From positions 69,333,440 to 69,397,439 of the forward strand of contig NC_062232.1 of the NCBI RefSeq assembly GCF_902686445.1: DNA of 64,000 nucleotides, given 5' to 3'. Position numbers and translations under genes: made by a program. The number at the start of each line of letters is the position of its first letter. The first letter of the stretch is position 1. Below, piece after piece: positions 46,501 through 59,045 of this stretch. The notes beneath the pieces were generated by a model, which had not been told where the DNA came from, ran no database searches, and was given only the letters and a program-made list of their open reading frames with translations. This DNA comes from Sciurus carolinensis (lineage: Eukaryota; Chordata; Mammalia; Rodentia; Sciuridae).

Positions 46501-46990
46501 AGGCCCAGGGAGGAAAACTGTCTTTTGAAATGCATACGTTGAAAGTTTGGTCCCTAATGCAGCTGTGTTCAAAGGTAGGGCATTTGGGAGATGGTTGGAT
46601 CATCAGGGCTCTGACCTCATGAGTGAATTAATTCATTGTGGACATATAGTTTTACAGGCTATTGGGAGGCAGTGAAAACTATAGGTGTTAAGGCTTAGGT
46701 GGAAGAACTTGGTCATGGTGGGGGGGGGGGCGGTCCTTGAACAGTATATTTTTGTCCCCAACCTCTTCTCTCTCCATTTTCTGGCCACCATGAGATGAGC
46801 GGATTTACTCCACCACACAATCCTCACCATGATGATCTGCTTCACCACAAACTCCAAAACAATGTAGTCAAATTATTGTTGAATGAAACTTTTGAAACCA
46901 TGAGATAAAGTAAAACTTTTCCCCTTTTAACTTGTTTATATCAGGTATATTTTACAATGACTGCAAGCTAACACTTGTACATTGATACAC
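43590..46990 (+). mobile_element. MaLR provirus (LTR-internal-LTR), decayed
   Basis: Two related LTR-like blocks, 43590-44150 and about 46540-46990, share phrases in the same order (GGTTGGATCAT / GATTGGATCAT, CTCATGAGTG.ATTAATTCAT, ATGGGAGG-like, TGATCACCATGAGATGAG / GGCCACCATGAGATGAG, CTTTTGAAACCATGA / CTTCTGAAACTATGA). The sequence between, with TTTGCATTGTGAGATGGGCA and TTTGGAGGCCCAGGGAGGA just before the second block, is typical of non-coding MaLR internal regions. No gag or pol frame is open. A solo LTR (44985-45358) is inserted in it. Limits are approximate. Confidence 0.55.
44985..45358 (-). mobile_element. Solo LTR of the same family as the 23.7-kb provirus
   Basis: Begins TGTCCTGGCCCGCAGGACA and ends GGTCCCTGACA (plus strand), following the provirus LTR throughout with a shortened GC-rich middle and more differences than the two provirus LTRs show. 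Flanks are CATAGG (44979-44984) and CTTAGG (45359-45364), 5 of 6. Formed by LTR-LTR recombination that removed the rest of a provirus. Confidence 0.92.
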
Positions 46991-49289
46991 TTGTACGAGT
47001 ATCACATTTCTCTGAGAATATATTCAGTTTTCTTTATTCGTTTTTCTATCTTCATTTCAAATTAAACTATTACTGTTGATTTGTCTTCATGTTTGCTAAT
47101 TCTTTCATTCATTGGTTTAGTTCTGCTCCTTAATATCACTAGAGAATTTTTCATTTCAGCTATTGTGCTTATTGGCACCAAAGTTTACATTTATTTCTTT
47201 TCAATAATTTCTATCTCTTTACTGATATTTTGTGACTGAAGAGATACGGTTGTCATTACCTTCTTTTATTTTTCTAAGTATGATTTACTTGACTTCTTTG
47301 AACACATTTATAATGGATGGTTTGATATCTTTGTCATATTAGAGAACTAGGATTTCTCTAATATAGATCCTTTCTCTTTTTTTTTCCTATGCATGAGTTA
47401 AACATTTTTTGTTTCTTGTATTTTTTAAATTTTTATTTAAAAGTGGATACTTTGAATTATATATTGTTTCTATTTTCGTTATTCATACTCCCTTTGACTT
47501 TTTTGCTTCTTGTTACTTTATTATTAGGAAACTAAGTGATTGCCTAGCAGTTTCTTGTCTTGTCTGTTTACTTCTATTCATGTGAAAACTTCTCTCACTT
47601 TTGCCCTGTAAGTAGACAGTGATATGAAGAAGGGAGTCCTTGACTTCTAATCTGTGCTTACCTTGAACTTAGTCTTTGCACATGTGAATGGGAATCTGAA
47701 TTATCTTGCTTTCTTGGTCTTCCTGTAAATATACTGTATCCTTCTATGTGGAACTGGGGAGGGACAGAGGTAGTCCTGTGTCCCTAGATAAATTTGTTCA
47801 GTGACAGTAACTGAGACAAATAATATTCTTACTCAATGACATCAGTTGACTATTTTATCCAGGCTTATTTTTCTTTATGGGAGCTAATAGCAATTGCCAT
47901 TTTTGAAAAATATAATCCACATGAGAATTGTAGGCACATAATTTTATTATTCATTTAAACTGAAGTATAAAGGTTTTAATTTAGAGGAATACTTTCAAAT
48001 CTGCACACTGATTAAACACCAGTATTGCTTTCCAGCACAACTCATGGACACCATTCAATTACATTCATTCTTTTGTAAAAATTATCCTATACTCAAGGGG
48101 TCACAACATGCAATAATCACAGTGATCCTGGAGATGCATAGCATAGCAGCCTTATTGCACAGGTTCTGGCAGATCTGCACAATGTAGTCAGTTAAGTCAA
48201 GGCAGATTAAAGTGCTTAAGAAAAACAGTTGTGTCATTTCTAAAGAAATCCATCACATGGACTCTTGCATCAATACCCAAATAGGGGAGACAGAGAATGG
48301 AGGAACTACTTCTAGGTCAGCATATTTGTAAGTGGATGAGTTGTTTTTATGGATCATGGTCCATGGGGAGTAAGAGTAAAGTTAAAGAAATACTATGTGA
48401 ATGATCAATGTGGAAATAAAACTAACAATTATGGGAAAAGTTCAATGTAGTTAGAAAATACAATTTGAATATAAAGACAAAAAGTTGCAAAAAAGAAGAA
48501 AAATTTGTATAGATAGTGTAGAATGCAGTAGTTCTTTTTTTTTGTTGGCTTTATAGTACTTCATCATCAAACTTTTCCAGTTTCAATTCCAGTATTTAAT
48601 TCAGCACACATTCAGTTCAGTGTTATTTACTCTAAGTGTTTACAATTACCCACTGTTAGTCCATTGTTTTATGAATGTATACTTGAGTGGTGACTTCGTA
48701 CAAATATGATTTTCAGAGAAAAAGAGGAAAATATTTTTGTTTAAAGACATGGAAATCCAGTTGGATTCTTTGAACTTCCATGGATTTTATTATTTTAATT
48801 CTCTTCTCCCTGTTTCGAGACCACTAAAGTGTCAGACCACCATGATGAGTGTGCCAAAACAGTATTCTTTGAACAATGGAGTAGAAATAATATGGTGCTT
48901 AGTGGCAATTCTAATGATATGTAGAACCCATTTTCCTACCCCTTCTATCATATGTTACATTTTACCTTGCCGATTTCTCCAGGTGCTAGAAATGCTATTG
49001 TAACTAGAAGAATGTGTGAAAACTGTATGGAAACTTTACATTGACTATAAGAAAATTTAGAAGAGCAAAGTACAGACTTTATAAACCTCAGATAATTCCT
49101 GTAATGTAACATTTTCTCTCCTTTCCTTATCTAATAATTTTATAACAAGTTTCTGCTAGACAGGGTTTTGCAGGCAATCACATTTGAGACAGGTTACAAA
49201 AACTTACTAATGATGATGTTCTGTATTTAGATATCATCTGGAAAAAAATAGTAAATTTTTTTAATGGTTTAGTTTTGAAGTAGCTCCCA
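46991..49289. other. No gene recognised
   Basis: AT-rich. 46991-47560 may be antisense ancient L1/HAL1 sequence. The frame 48737-49003 (88 codons) has no recognisable domain. Confidence 0.3.
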
Positions 49290-49690
49290 AAAGTTGATAT
49301 GTAAGAAAATGAAAGAATTTTCAGAGCTGAAATATTTAGATTACGAGTGTTGTAACCTAGTCAGTGGAAAACCCCACCAATATGGATTAACTGGGCAGTA
49401 ACTGTAGTTAGCTAGGACATGTCTAGAGGAAATAGATCACTAGGGTTGTGTCTCTGTGGTTTATATTTTGTCCTTGGTGAGCAGAACTCTCTGTTTCCTG
49501 GTCTTCTGGTCTTGAACTGCTTTCCTCTGCCACAGTCCCTACCCATGATGTTTTGCCTCACCTTGGTCCCGGAGCTAGCTGACATAGACTGAACCTCTTA
49601 AACTATAAGCAAAAATAATTTTTTCTTCTCTAAATTGTTTTTGTCAGATATTTTGGCCACAGAGATGAAAAAGATAACTAAAGCAATATT
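49290..49690 (+). mobile_element. ERVL-MaLR-type LTR
   Basis: ATGGATTAACTGGGCAGTAA, GAGCAGAACTCTCTGTTTCC, CATGATGTTTTGCCTCACCT and an end at TTTTGGCCACAGAGATGAA follow the same order as 43161-43585. Confidence 0.65.
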
Positions 49691-50199
49691 TTCTATAAAC
49701 CAAATGCTGAAAAATTTTAATAATCATAATTGTTTTCTAGACAAAAATGATTATTTTGATTTACCCATTCAGTTGATGCTATTGACACTCTATGTACCAT
49801 ATTTCCCCTTGAAAATATTTTCCTTACATTCTACTAAGCTCTGAATTTATGTATATAAATACATGTATATGTAGGCATATGCAAAATATACTTTTTTTAG
49901 TTTACATAATTGCTTAGTAATTGAATAGTGATTATATAGAAAGGGTAATGCCAGAATTATGTAATTTATTGTTCTGACACTTGCTTTTGTAGAAAGGGTA
50001 ATTTTCTTTGAATTGTAAATTATTTGTCCTATTGTTGTTATGATGATGTATTATAAAAAAATAATTGAACTGGGAAATTGCTAAGTTGAGCTTGTTTAAA
50101 TTTGCAAGACACTATGATAATATCAGATTTTTTAGAAAAATAAGGATTTTTATTATAAATTTTATAAAGCTTACTTTTAAAATATAACATTTCATTCTT
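49691..50199. other. No gene recognised
   Basis: AT-rich; nothing identified. Confidence 0.3.
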
Positions 50200-50560
50200 G
50201 TGTGTGTCACCTTTCCATCACTGAGATAAAAACCCTGAGGTAGTCAACATATAAGGAGAAAAGGTTTACTCTGTGTTATTATTTCAGAGATTTTAATACA
50301 TGATCTCTTGACACCATTGACTGTGTCATGCCATACATCACAGGAGTGAGCATATAGTTGAGGAAACTGCTGATCTCATGGTGTCCAGAAAAAAAGAGAG
50401 TTACAGAAGGGGAAAGGATCCCAATATCCTGTTCAAGGTCATGTCCAAATGACTTAACTTCCATTCATTAGTCGCTTCCTAAAGGTTCCACCACCTCCCA
50501 ATAATGCATTAGACTGAAGACCAGACTTTCAACATGTTATGTGGGAGGACAGGGTTGAGA
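50200..50560 (-). mobile_element. ERVL-MaLR-type LTR
   Basis: Antisense order: CACTGAGATAAAAACCCTGA, AAGGAGAAAAGGTTTACTCT, TTCCACCACCTCCCAATAAT, GACTGAAGACCAGACTTTCA. Confidence 0.55.
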
Positions 50561-53334
50561 ATTTGGGAAAGTAAGAACGGTTTGGAACAGTAGCTATTAG
50601 GAATTCAGTCAGTATAATTAAGATTTTTATCCACAATTGTGCATAGCCTGAGATCAGAATCAGTAAAGATCAGAGATTATGTAAATCTGAGTTGAACTCT
50701 CTAAATATTTAAGTCTACATTCTAATGTCTGCAGCATTCAAATCCAATGTTTCAAAATTCACTCCTCCTGGACTTCTTTTAATAACAGGCCTCACAGTTA
50801 TAAAGTTGAATCACAGTTGGTGGGTCAATGAAAGAAGAAAAGAAAAAGAATTAAATTTCAACTGCTTAAAAAGTAATAAAACATAATCAATTCAATGCAA
50901 AACTCATTATATATATGTTATTATATATAAATTATATATATTTTATTACAAATATACATACATATTATATACTTATAAAAATCTGCTAGTGAATAAAATG
51001 CTCTATATCAAAACAAATCAAAAATCATATTTTTCATTTAAGTAGAAATTAAATATTAGGTCATATCTTTTAATCTCTTGTTTTATTTCCTTCCTAAAGG
51101 AAGAGGAAACATCAAATTCTGAAATCATTTTACCCCACGCATTTTTTCTATTTAAATATCTGTTAATGTGACTTTAATGTGACATTTAAGATATGTGTGA
51201 CTATTTTGTGTATTCAAAAAAAAGTAAGACTTTAAAAAATATATAGTGCTTTAAGGAAGCATTCTTTGAGTATATTCAAATAATGAGTAGTCTCCAAATT
51301 TTCTATCTGAAAGATATTGCAAGTGAACTATTCTATAGTTCTTATTTTCTAGGAAGATAAAAGCTGTCTGAGATTGACACCCACAAAGTACATTTGCTAT
51401 TTCTATTAAAAATCACCTTCTTTGAGTTTAATGTTTTAAAGAATGAAACTGACATGTGAAAATGGATTCACTGTACTTAAAACAATAGATGGAGAGGAAA
51501 AAAGTAATAATATATCAAAAATGAATAAAATGATTAGAAAGAACATCACCACTGGTCATAAAATCTCAGTAGATTTTCATCAAATCCCTGTGCCAGTCCT
51601 CAGAGAGAATTCAGTTTCTTCTTTGAAATGAGAACATATTTTCAATCAATTAAATTAGTTTAAGTAGCCAAAGTAAGGTAGATACATTTTGAAGAAAAAA
51701 ACACCATCTTGGAGAAAGAAATGCCCTTTCTACATTGTCCAAGATCAGGCAAAATGCTTCAGACGATAGACATAGTAAGTACCTTAGTCATCATAATCAC
51801 AGAAGCATAGTTCCAGATTTCCACAGGCAGACTCACTAAGTGATATCACTAAGTGGTATCAGAGAATGGCTGTCTGTTTGGTCAATATAGGGAGAAGTTT
51901 GTGGTGGAGTTAGCATGTTAGAATGCTTATTGGTCTTAAAAGAGACATAGCTTGCAATTTTAAACCTGCAAAAAGTTAGTTCTGTAATATTATTAACATT
52001 CTCTTTGTTCCATATCATTACCATCTATGTAATAAAGTGGGTAGGAAATAAGTGTCCCCTCAGATTTCTAACATTGTCACATTTTTCTCATTATATTTTG
52101 CATTTTTATTGTAGTCTGATAGTGGGAACACTGTGACATCATCAAACATTTTGTTTTGGGTCCCAACTCTTACTCATGTTCCAAGTGACAGCTACATCTC
52201 AATGAAGACCAGAGCACCTTGAACTATGAACTAACTTGTTGAGTGATAGTTTACTGAAGGATTTAGAAATAAAAGACACCATTTTCTATGCAAATTTGAA
52301 ATTAGTTGGTAAGAATCATCCATGTAGGACAGAATTTATTAGAAAGTAGGTAACGTGAAGTATTCTTTAATGGTATTTTAAATTTAATATTCAATTTTGG
52401 GGAGATTGTCCACTCAGTCAACATTAATTCAACTCATACTATATTTCCCATTATTTTTCCTATTTTTTCATAGTTCTAAAAAAACTAAAATAGACTACAT
52501 GTGAAATATAGTATATTTTGCTTATGCTCTGGTACTAAACAGATTTATGTTACCTGCAGCCAAGCCAGGGAAACTTCCTGTATGCCAGATGGCCATATTA
52601 GGTTGTTAAGCTGCATACAAAATAGGCAAATGATGTAAAAAGAAAAAAAACAAATTTTATGCAGTTTAATCAAACTGAGGAGAACCAGTTAAATTTCTAT
52701 TCTACTAGTTCCATACACAGAACAGGGTTAAAATTTATAGAATCAAAAGCCAAATGATCTATATATGTAGATTTAGCTTGGCTGTGCTAGACAGAGACAA
52801 GTCAGTTTCAGTTTCCTCGGCATTGTTGGGGAGTGGGGGATTGTTTTCAGTATTCATGCTCAGCATTAGGAAATTCAGATGTAGAAAAGCACATATCATG
52901 AAGTTGCCTTTAATTTTGAAGTAGCTAAGGTTTGTCCTCTAGTAAATTTGAATATTTAGCCACATGATGTCTTTATTTGCAAACATGCCGGTTAAAATCT
53001 TATAAATATTAGGTAAAATATGTATATGCAAAATCAAATAATTTTTAAAATGTAAATTCTTTATTCTTGATATTTGAAACTGCAGATGTCCATTACTGAT
53101 GGAAAATAACTATTCAAGTAGTTTTAATAAGCTTTTGAAGAGAAAGGTCAAGATATTTGGTTTTGTTTGCCTGAGTCTATTGCTCCTATCACGTTAAATA
53201 ACACATGACTACCATTATTATACGTATTTTATGCTTACTAAGAACATATTGCTACTATATTATAAGTTCAGTGAATATACAATAGATGACCTCTTTTCTT
53301 ATTTTGCCATTGCTACTGGTCAGATCCAACAGCA
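50561..53334. other. AT-rich intergenic sequence, no gene recognised
   Basis: Includes an ATATAT-rich stretch near 50910-50970. Nothing else stands out. Confidence 0.35.
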
Positions 53335-53523
53335 TGTGTGTGAATGCTAAAAAACTCTTAAATAGAGTGCTTTCTCGCCCCTCGGGCCGCTCCCCACTCA
53401 GCCATCTTAATGGTCTGAGGGGCCAGGCTCCAGCTTGCTTTAAATTAAACCTCGTTATGTGCCTTGCATTACTGTGTGTGCACTTTGACTCTCTGGGGAT
53501 CAGTCAGAACGGGACCCTAACAC
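53335..53523 (+). mobile_element. LTR 3' fragment (GC-rich)
   Basis: GC-rich block in AT-rich sequence (CCCCTCGGGCCGCTCCCC), then a TAAATTAAACCTCG polyadenylation-like region and an end at GGGACCCTAACA. The layout resembles an R-U5 end. The 98-codon frame 53286-53582 crosses it and is not a gene. Confidence 0.5.
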
Positions 53524-53759
53524 AATTATTTTCATTTAGGAAGAGCAAGCAGAAAATACTTGATCTTATTTCTTTTGCATGACACCTGGGTTAAACAGAT
53601 GACATTAACTGTCCCAGACTCTTTACACTGAGATTGTATATTTCCTCTGCTTGGGAATAGTGAATATAAACAGGTACTGTTTTTTCTTCTTACCTGTTAT
53701 CTTCCAAGTTTTTATCTGATTTAGTCCCCCAAACCTTCTTATCACTAATGAAGTTAATC

Positions 53760-53997
53760 ATCTAGAACAGGAGTTAGTAAATTACAGATCATAGGCCAAA
53801 TTTGGTCTGCCGACTCTTTTTGTAAACAAGATTTTATTAGAATACAGCCACCCCCATTTGTTTGTAAATTGGCTATAATTTGTTCCTGCTACAATAGCAG
53901 CAGACTTGAGTAGTTTTGACAGATATTGTATGGTTTACAAAGCCAATAGTATCTATTACCTGACCTTTTACAGAAAATGTTTGCCAAACTCTGGAAG
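53760..53997 (+). mobile_element. hAT-Charlie-type nonautonomous DNA transposon
   Basis: Terminal inverted repeats: CAGGAGTTAGTAAATTAC at the left and TTTGCCAAACTCTGG at the right. Internal phrases GGCCAAATTTGGTCTGCC and TTGTAAACAAGATTTTATTA match a very common mammalian MER-type element. I could not confirm an 8-bp target duplication. Confidence 0.65.
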
Positions 53998-55345
53998 GTA
54001 ACACCACATCACTTGCAGTGTAATTTCAAATCCATTTATAAATGGAAGGAGTCTTATTCATTTAATGTTTTCCTTTTAATTTTTGGATAGGCTTTACTTT
54101 TACATAGTGAAAAAACTCAAAATGCATAAAACGTTTTATAGTTAGAAATTTCACTCTCACCCCATCTCCATTTCCCTGCTTCATCTTTTCTCTTATATAT
54201 CACTGTTTTGATTAGTTTATAATTTAACTTTCTAGTGTTTATCTATTTAATGATAAGTCAATGCAAATATATCTGTATGTTTTTGTCTTTGTGGGTCTCC
54301 CCTTTCTTAAACAATAAGATGTAGGAGCATCATAAAATATTTTGTATCTAATCATTTTTATTAAACAATGTGGTTTGCATGTTTCTTCATATTAAGGTAC
54401 ATTTTTTTTCTCCTTGTTTTTATAACTTCATAGTATTATATTGTTTATGTTGCAATTTGAATAACAGTTCTGCATTTTTTGATGCTTGGCTTATCTTTAT
54501 TGCTTGCTATTAAAAGCAATGCCACAATGAATATGTAGACATTCCTGAAAAAATAACGTAGTCTTAATTTAAATGCTGTATAGTCTGTGTTGGTTGTTCA
54601 TTATACACATTATTCTTATATGAAAATGTATATATATGTGTGTGTGTGTGTGTCTATTTCATATCTGGAGAGTACTCATTTGACTTTGATATCAGCATAG
54701 GGAATACAGCAAAAACAGTTGGGCAAGGTTAAGAGTTGAGGAAATAGGATAGGAATATAATTTGTAATCTACTCATCATAATTTAATACTGTGTAACTAA
54801 AGTGCAAATGGTAGGAGTTAGAAAATATCCATATTGGTTATGTGGTTAGGGATGCTACAATTTCAGTACTGTAAACAATATAATTCTGCTTTCAGTTATA
54901 GGAATAAGAATATACTCACACATATTATATAAACAATTCACAGCCAAGAGTATATGAATCTGTGTAAAATCCCCAAGGACAAAGGCAATATGAAAAAAAA
55001 TAGAAAATCAATCTGAAAAGTTAGTATGAACAAGTGAAGTAATTTGTACATTTAGGGCACATTGACAACAATGATCTTAATAAATAAAGCAAGAAAATAT
55101 ATCTATAGCATCTGCAATCTCAACAAAATTAGGGAGAAGCTGAAGACTAGTTAAATGCAAATGAAATTTGTTATTTAGCACCCTGCTAGGCCATCTTAAA
55201 ATCTATGAAATGTTAGTTCAAACTAAATAATTTTCTTATTGTTACATAAATACAGTTTTTATGAAGTCAATGTTTTTATAGAGAGAGAACTAAATAAAAG
55301 TATATTAAATAAAAAATATTCTTGGAGCAAATGTATGATGATTAG
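53998..55345. other. No gene recognised
   Basis: AT-rich, with a (TG)n microsatellite at 54629-54653. Part of 54050-54560 may be an ancient LINE fragment. Confidence 0.35.
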
Positions 55346-55754
55346 TGTTAGCACAAAAAAAGAGAGACTGGGATGAGTGCAAACTCCATGGATCAGCTCT
55401 CTTATTCAGGAACAAAGTCTCACACAGGAACGGGGGTGCAAGGATGAAATGGCGTTGTGGAACTCAGTTTCTTGGTGGAAAGTGAGCCCCCAAACAAAGA
55501 AAAGCACTGGATTTATATAGGTTATTTTGAGGGGTGGTCTACTGAACATATGTCAGTTTTGCTTAGATGGTAAGGAAGGTGGGCCCTTTCGGTCAAGATC
55601 TGTGAACTGTGCCTAAAAAGGATTTTGCTTTAGAAGAGATAACACCTCCTAGAGACTGTTTCTTTTGAGGATGATAAAACATATCCTCTTTGCCTGCAAC
55701 CAGCATCCGGAAAACTTGTCTTGGGAGATGAAAGCTGTCAATGCATGACCTTCA
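55346..55754 (-). mobile_element. LTR-like element with purine tract
   Basis: TGTTAGCACAAAAAAAGAGA at the left and GCATGACCTTCA at the right would be LTR ends. Right of it, TACTCCCTTTCCTTTTCC is a polypurine tract on the minus strand. No target duplication found. Confidence 0.4.
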
Positions 55755-58440
55755 TTTTTACTCCCTTTCCTTTTCCTCAGGCCTCATTATTTTGGGAATT
55801 TCTTATTCTCCATATCCATTGATTAGAAATAACACAAAAAGACATGATGAGTTGGGTATGGGAAGGGGATCCACTTTTTGGCTATTTGGTTTTGTGTCTA
55901 CCTCAGAATGCTTTTGAGAAAATTAATTTCATCTGATAGTTGAATGGAAATGATGAGGTTTTAATATTGTCCTCCCTGCTGTCTTTCTAGTCTTTATAGT
56001 CCAATATTACATTGCCTAGGAAGCTGGACCACCCTTGCTAATCAATATATCATCTAATTTGCATTCATCCCCAAAACCAATGTACATGTTCTCATTTTCC
56101 ATGTACCCCTTTCATTAATCCCTTAAGGGAAAGATGAAGCCTCAGTATCAAACTTTTGTTACTATTTTTATTTTTAACAATCATCATAGGTAACACTTGC
56201 ATGTTTAAATGGAGAACTTTTAGGTATAGTTTGACTTTAATTATGCTGTGGTAGATTTATTCATTGTATAAGTTTTTCATTCATCCCTAAGCAGAACTTT
56301 CTGGAATATATCTTGACATTATTCTCATTTGGATGTTGTATTCTTGAGCTCTTATGAAAATCGGATCAATGGGAATCATAATTGAAGAAGGTGGTTTTTT
56401 TGACAATGATCTTAAATGAAGGTAGATGAAAATAGTAGTAAAATGGTCTCTGCTGTGTCCAATATTTTTAGCTAGGTTCTACAAATATGGGAGGCAGAAG
56501 CAAAGATTACTAAGGAATACACACTATTCAATTTAACTTTGGATTTTCATTTTCTATATGACAGAATTCCACATAGAAAATTGCCTGAAACTCCATTATC
56601 TATCCAGTGAGTATAAAATGTTTAATAAATATCAGTGGGATTTGATCTTGTTACTGTAAAGAAAAAACACACACAATATAAAATAAAACACTAAGAGATA
56701 TTATAATTATTTTCTCTGATTTTTGATGCTGAATTTTTTTGTGTAAGATTTATTAGAGGCAATAGTGTGAAGAAGAAAGAAAGAAAGAACAGAAAAAGGA
56801 AAGAAAAAACTGAACTTAGTACAACATGACAGGCCCCATTTTGTTCATTAATTGTCTAGCTTTCAAATTCAAGTTCTTGCAAAATTAAAAAAAAAATGCT
56901 GTTGTAGTACAAAATATTCTTTCTTTTGATTTCTGTTTCAGGAGTCTCAATATTAAGATAATCAGCAATCCAGTGACTTTTTTTGTTATAGGAGAAACAA
57001 GAAAAATTGGATTTTATGTGCAATTTTAAAAAACAACCTTGATTGCTGAAGATACTTAATTGTTGGAAATCATTGGACAGTTTATGTGTAAGCTTTTTTA
57101 AATGAACATATTGGAAACGGCTTTATTCTTTCATTCTCATTATAAAACTTAAAAACAAAAAAATAAAATTAGCATCATTTTCTTATATTACCCCTTGAGA
57201 AGGATAGTCGCTGTGGTCTTCTTCTTGTAAACAAGCAGGAAACTAATAAGGGCTGAATTCGACTGATCATATTCTATAGAACAACCACAGTATATGCCTG
57301 GATTTAAGAGATAAGGAGAAATCCATTAAATTTCCAGCTCTAACAATCATCAACATAGTCTACATCTCTAGGGACTTGACTGATGAATAGGGGAAACAAA
57401 TCAAAGAGGCTAGAAGGAAAGTAAACACAAGTTTAAAGCAACAATGACTTGACTCAGAAGTAAGTTACAAGAAAAGTTCCAATATGTCTTACTAGAATTT
57501 AAGAAAGAATTTTGTTTTAACAAGGCAAAAACTTGACTAGAGTATAAAACATTAAAAAAAAATACTTCCTTAAGACTTAAGTGCAGTGATTAGAAACATC
57601 ATTAAAGTAAGGCATCTGTTGAAATCCTTTGTGAGGCACCCAACTCACCCACATGCACTCATAAATGAAAGCTTAGTTTTACTAATGTGGTTGTTTTAAT
57701 ACTAAACATAACATGATTTGCATTTAAAGAACATACAAATTAAATATGCAAAGGCTGTAAAACTTAGAAAATGGTGGAGATACTTCTCTGTGGATTTAAA
57801 GAATATATGTAAACAAAGTGAGTAAATATTCATTATGAAGGTTTCCCCACTAGATATCAAGTTGACATTATTAGATAGAAATGGATAATGTATTTTGAAA
57901 TTAAAGATAGACTAGGAAATGAAGATAGAACATTGAAATAGGACAGGGATATCATTTCTAATGTCCTATCATATGATTTTAAATGAGACATAGCATTAGC
58001 CTTATTATTTTCAATTGATTGTGAAATTTCTTTTCAATAAAATGAACACTTTGTTTTTATAAATAATTGTGTAATCTATACACATCTGAAACTCACCTTG
58101 GGTGGAGTAGAGTTACTTCGGAGAAGAGTTAAAGAAACGTGTAGCTATATTGCCAGTTAGTGGTTTTTCTTCTATGGACACAGGCCATGCTTGAATATGC
58201 AAAGCCTGAGATAATTGGAGGCAGTTCTTAGGAACATTCATATGCAAGAACTTATTATTGTTTTCATTATCTGATTCTATCAAGCAAACATATTCATTTG
58301 AAACAGTTATTGTTGCTAATTGTCTAATTTTCTCATATCAGTTTGCATGTGCAAATACTATCCCAAAGTCCAAGATTTTTCTTTCATGTGTTTGAATAAA
58401 ATAAAATATTCAGGATGAGGATAATTTGGATATGGTATTA
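55755..58440. other. AT-rich intergenic sequence, no gene recognised
   Basis: No protein-like frame, RNA gene or named repeat seen. Confidence 0.35.
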
Positions 58441-58481
58441 CATTAGTCAGGATTCTCTAGAAGAACAGACAGAACCAACAG

Positions 58482-58519
<38 letters not shown>

Positions 58520-59045
58520 ATTATAAAAAGGGTATTTATTAGATTTGTTTACATAATCTGAAGCTGGATAGTCCCATAACGACAATCTGAAGGCTGGAGA
58601 ATTGTAGGAACCAGTAGCTGCACAGTCCAAGAAGCTGGAGTCTCAGAAAAAGAGGTATCAGTGATAATATCTTGGTCCAGATTTAAGACCTGAAAACTCC
58701 CTGAAGAGTCACTGGGTTCTGCTTTGGAAGAGTGAAGGAGTTGCAATCTGATGGCCTCAGGCAATTGCAACAGAAAATAAGAACTTGTTCAAGAAGTATT
58801 GAGCTCGCATCTGCTGTTGCTCCTTGGAAATTCCATCTTCTATTCCACCAAGTCTCCAAACTATTGTGCAGTGCTGCTCACACTTAAGGTGGGTCTATGC
58901 TTCAGTTTCCTGCTCCACATGCGAATCATTCCAAGAAGCTCCCTCACTGACATACCAAGAAGCCTCCTAATCTTAGGCCTCTCTTACTACAATTAAGTTG
59001 ACAATTCAGATTTGCCATTACAGGTATTGAGAACATATTAGAATG
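58441..59045 (-). mobile_element. LTR-like mammalian repeat (tentative) with (AC)n
   Basis: ATTAGTCAGGATTCTCTAGA, GAACAGACAGAACCAACAGA and a TTATAAAAAGGGTATTTATT block match the antisense start of a common mammalian LTR-type repeat. An (AC)17 run (58484-58517) has expanded inside it. Confidence 0.5.

Noticed and set aside
53286..53582. 98-codon plus frame as a host gene
   Set aside because: It crosses an LTR 3' fragment and flanking unique DNA; no domain or codon signal.
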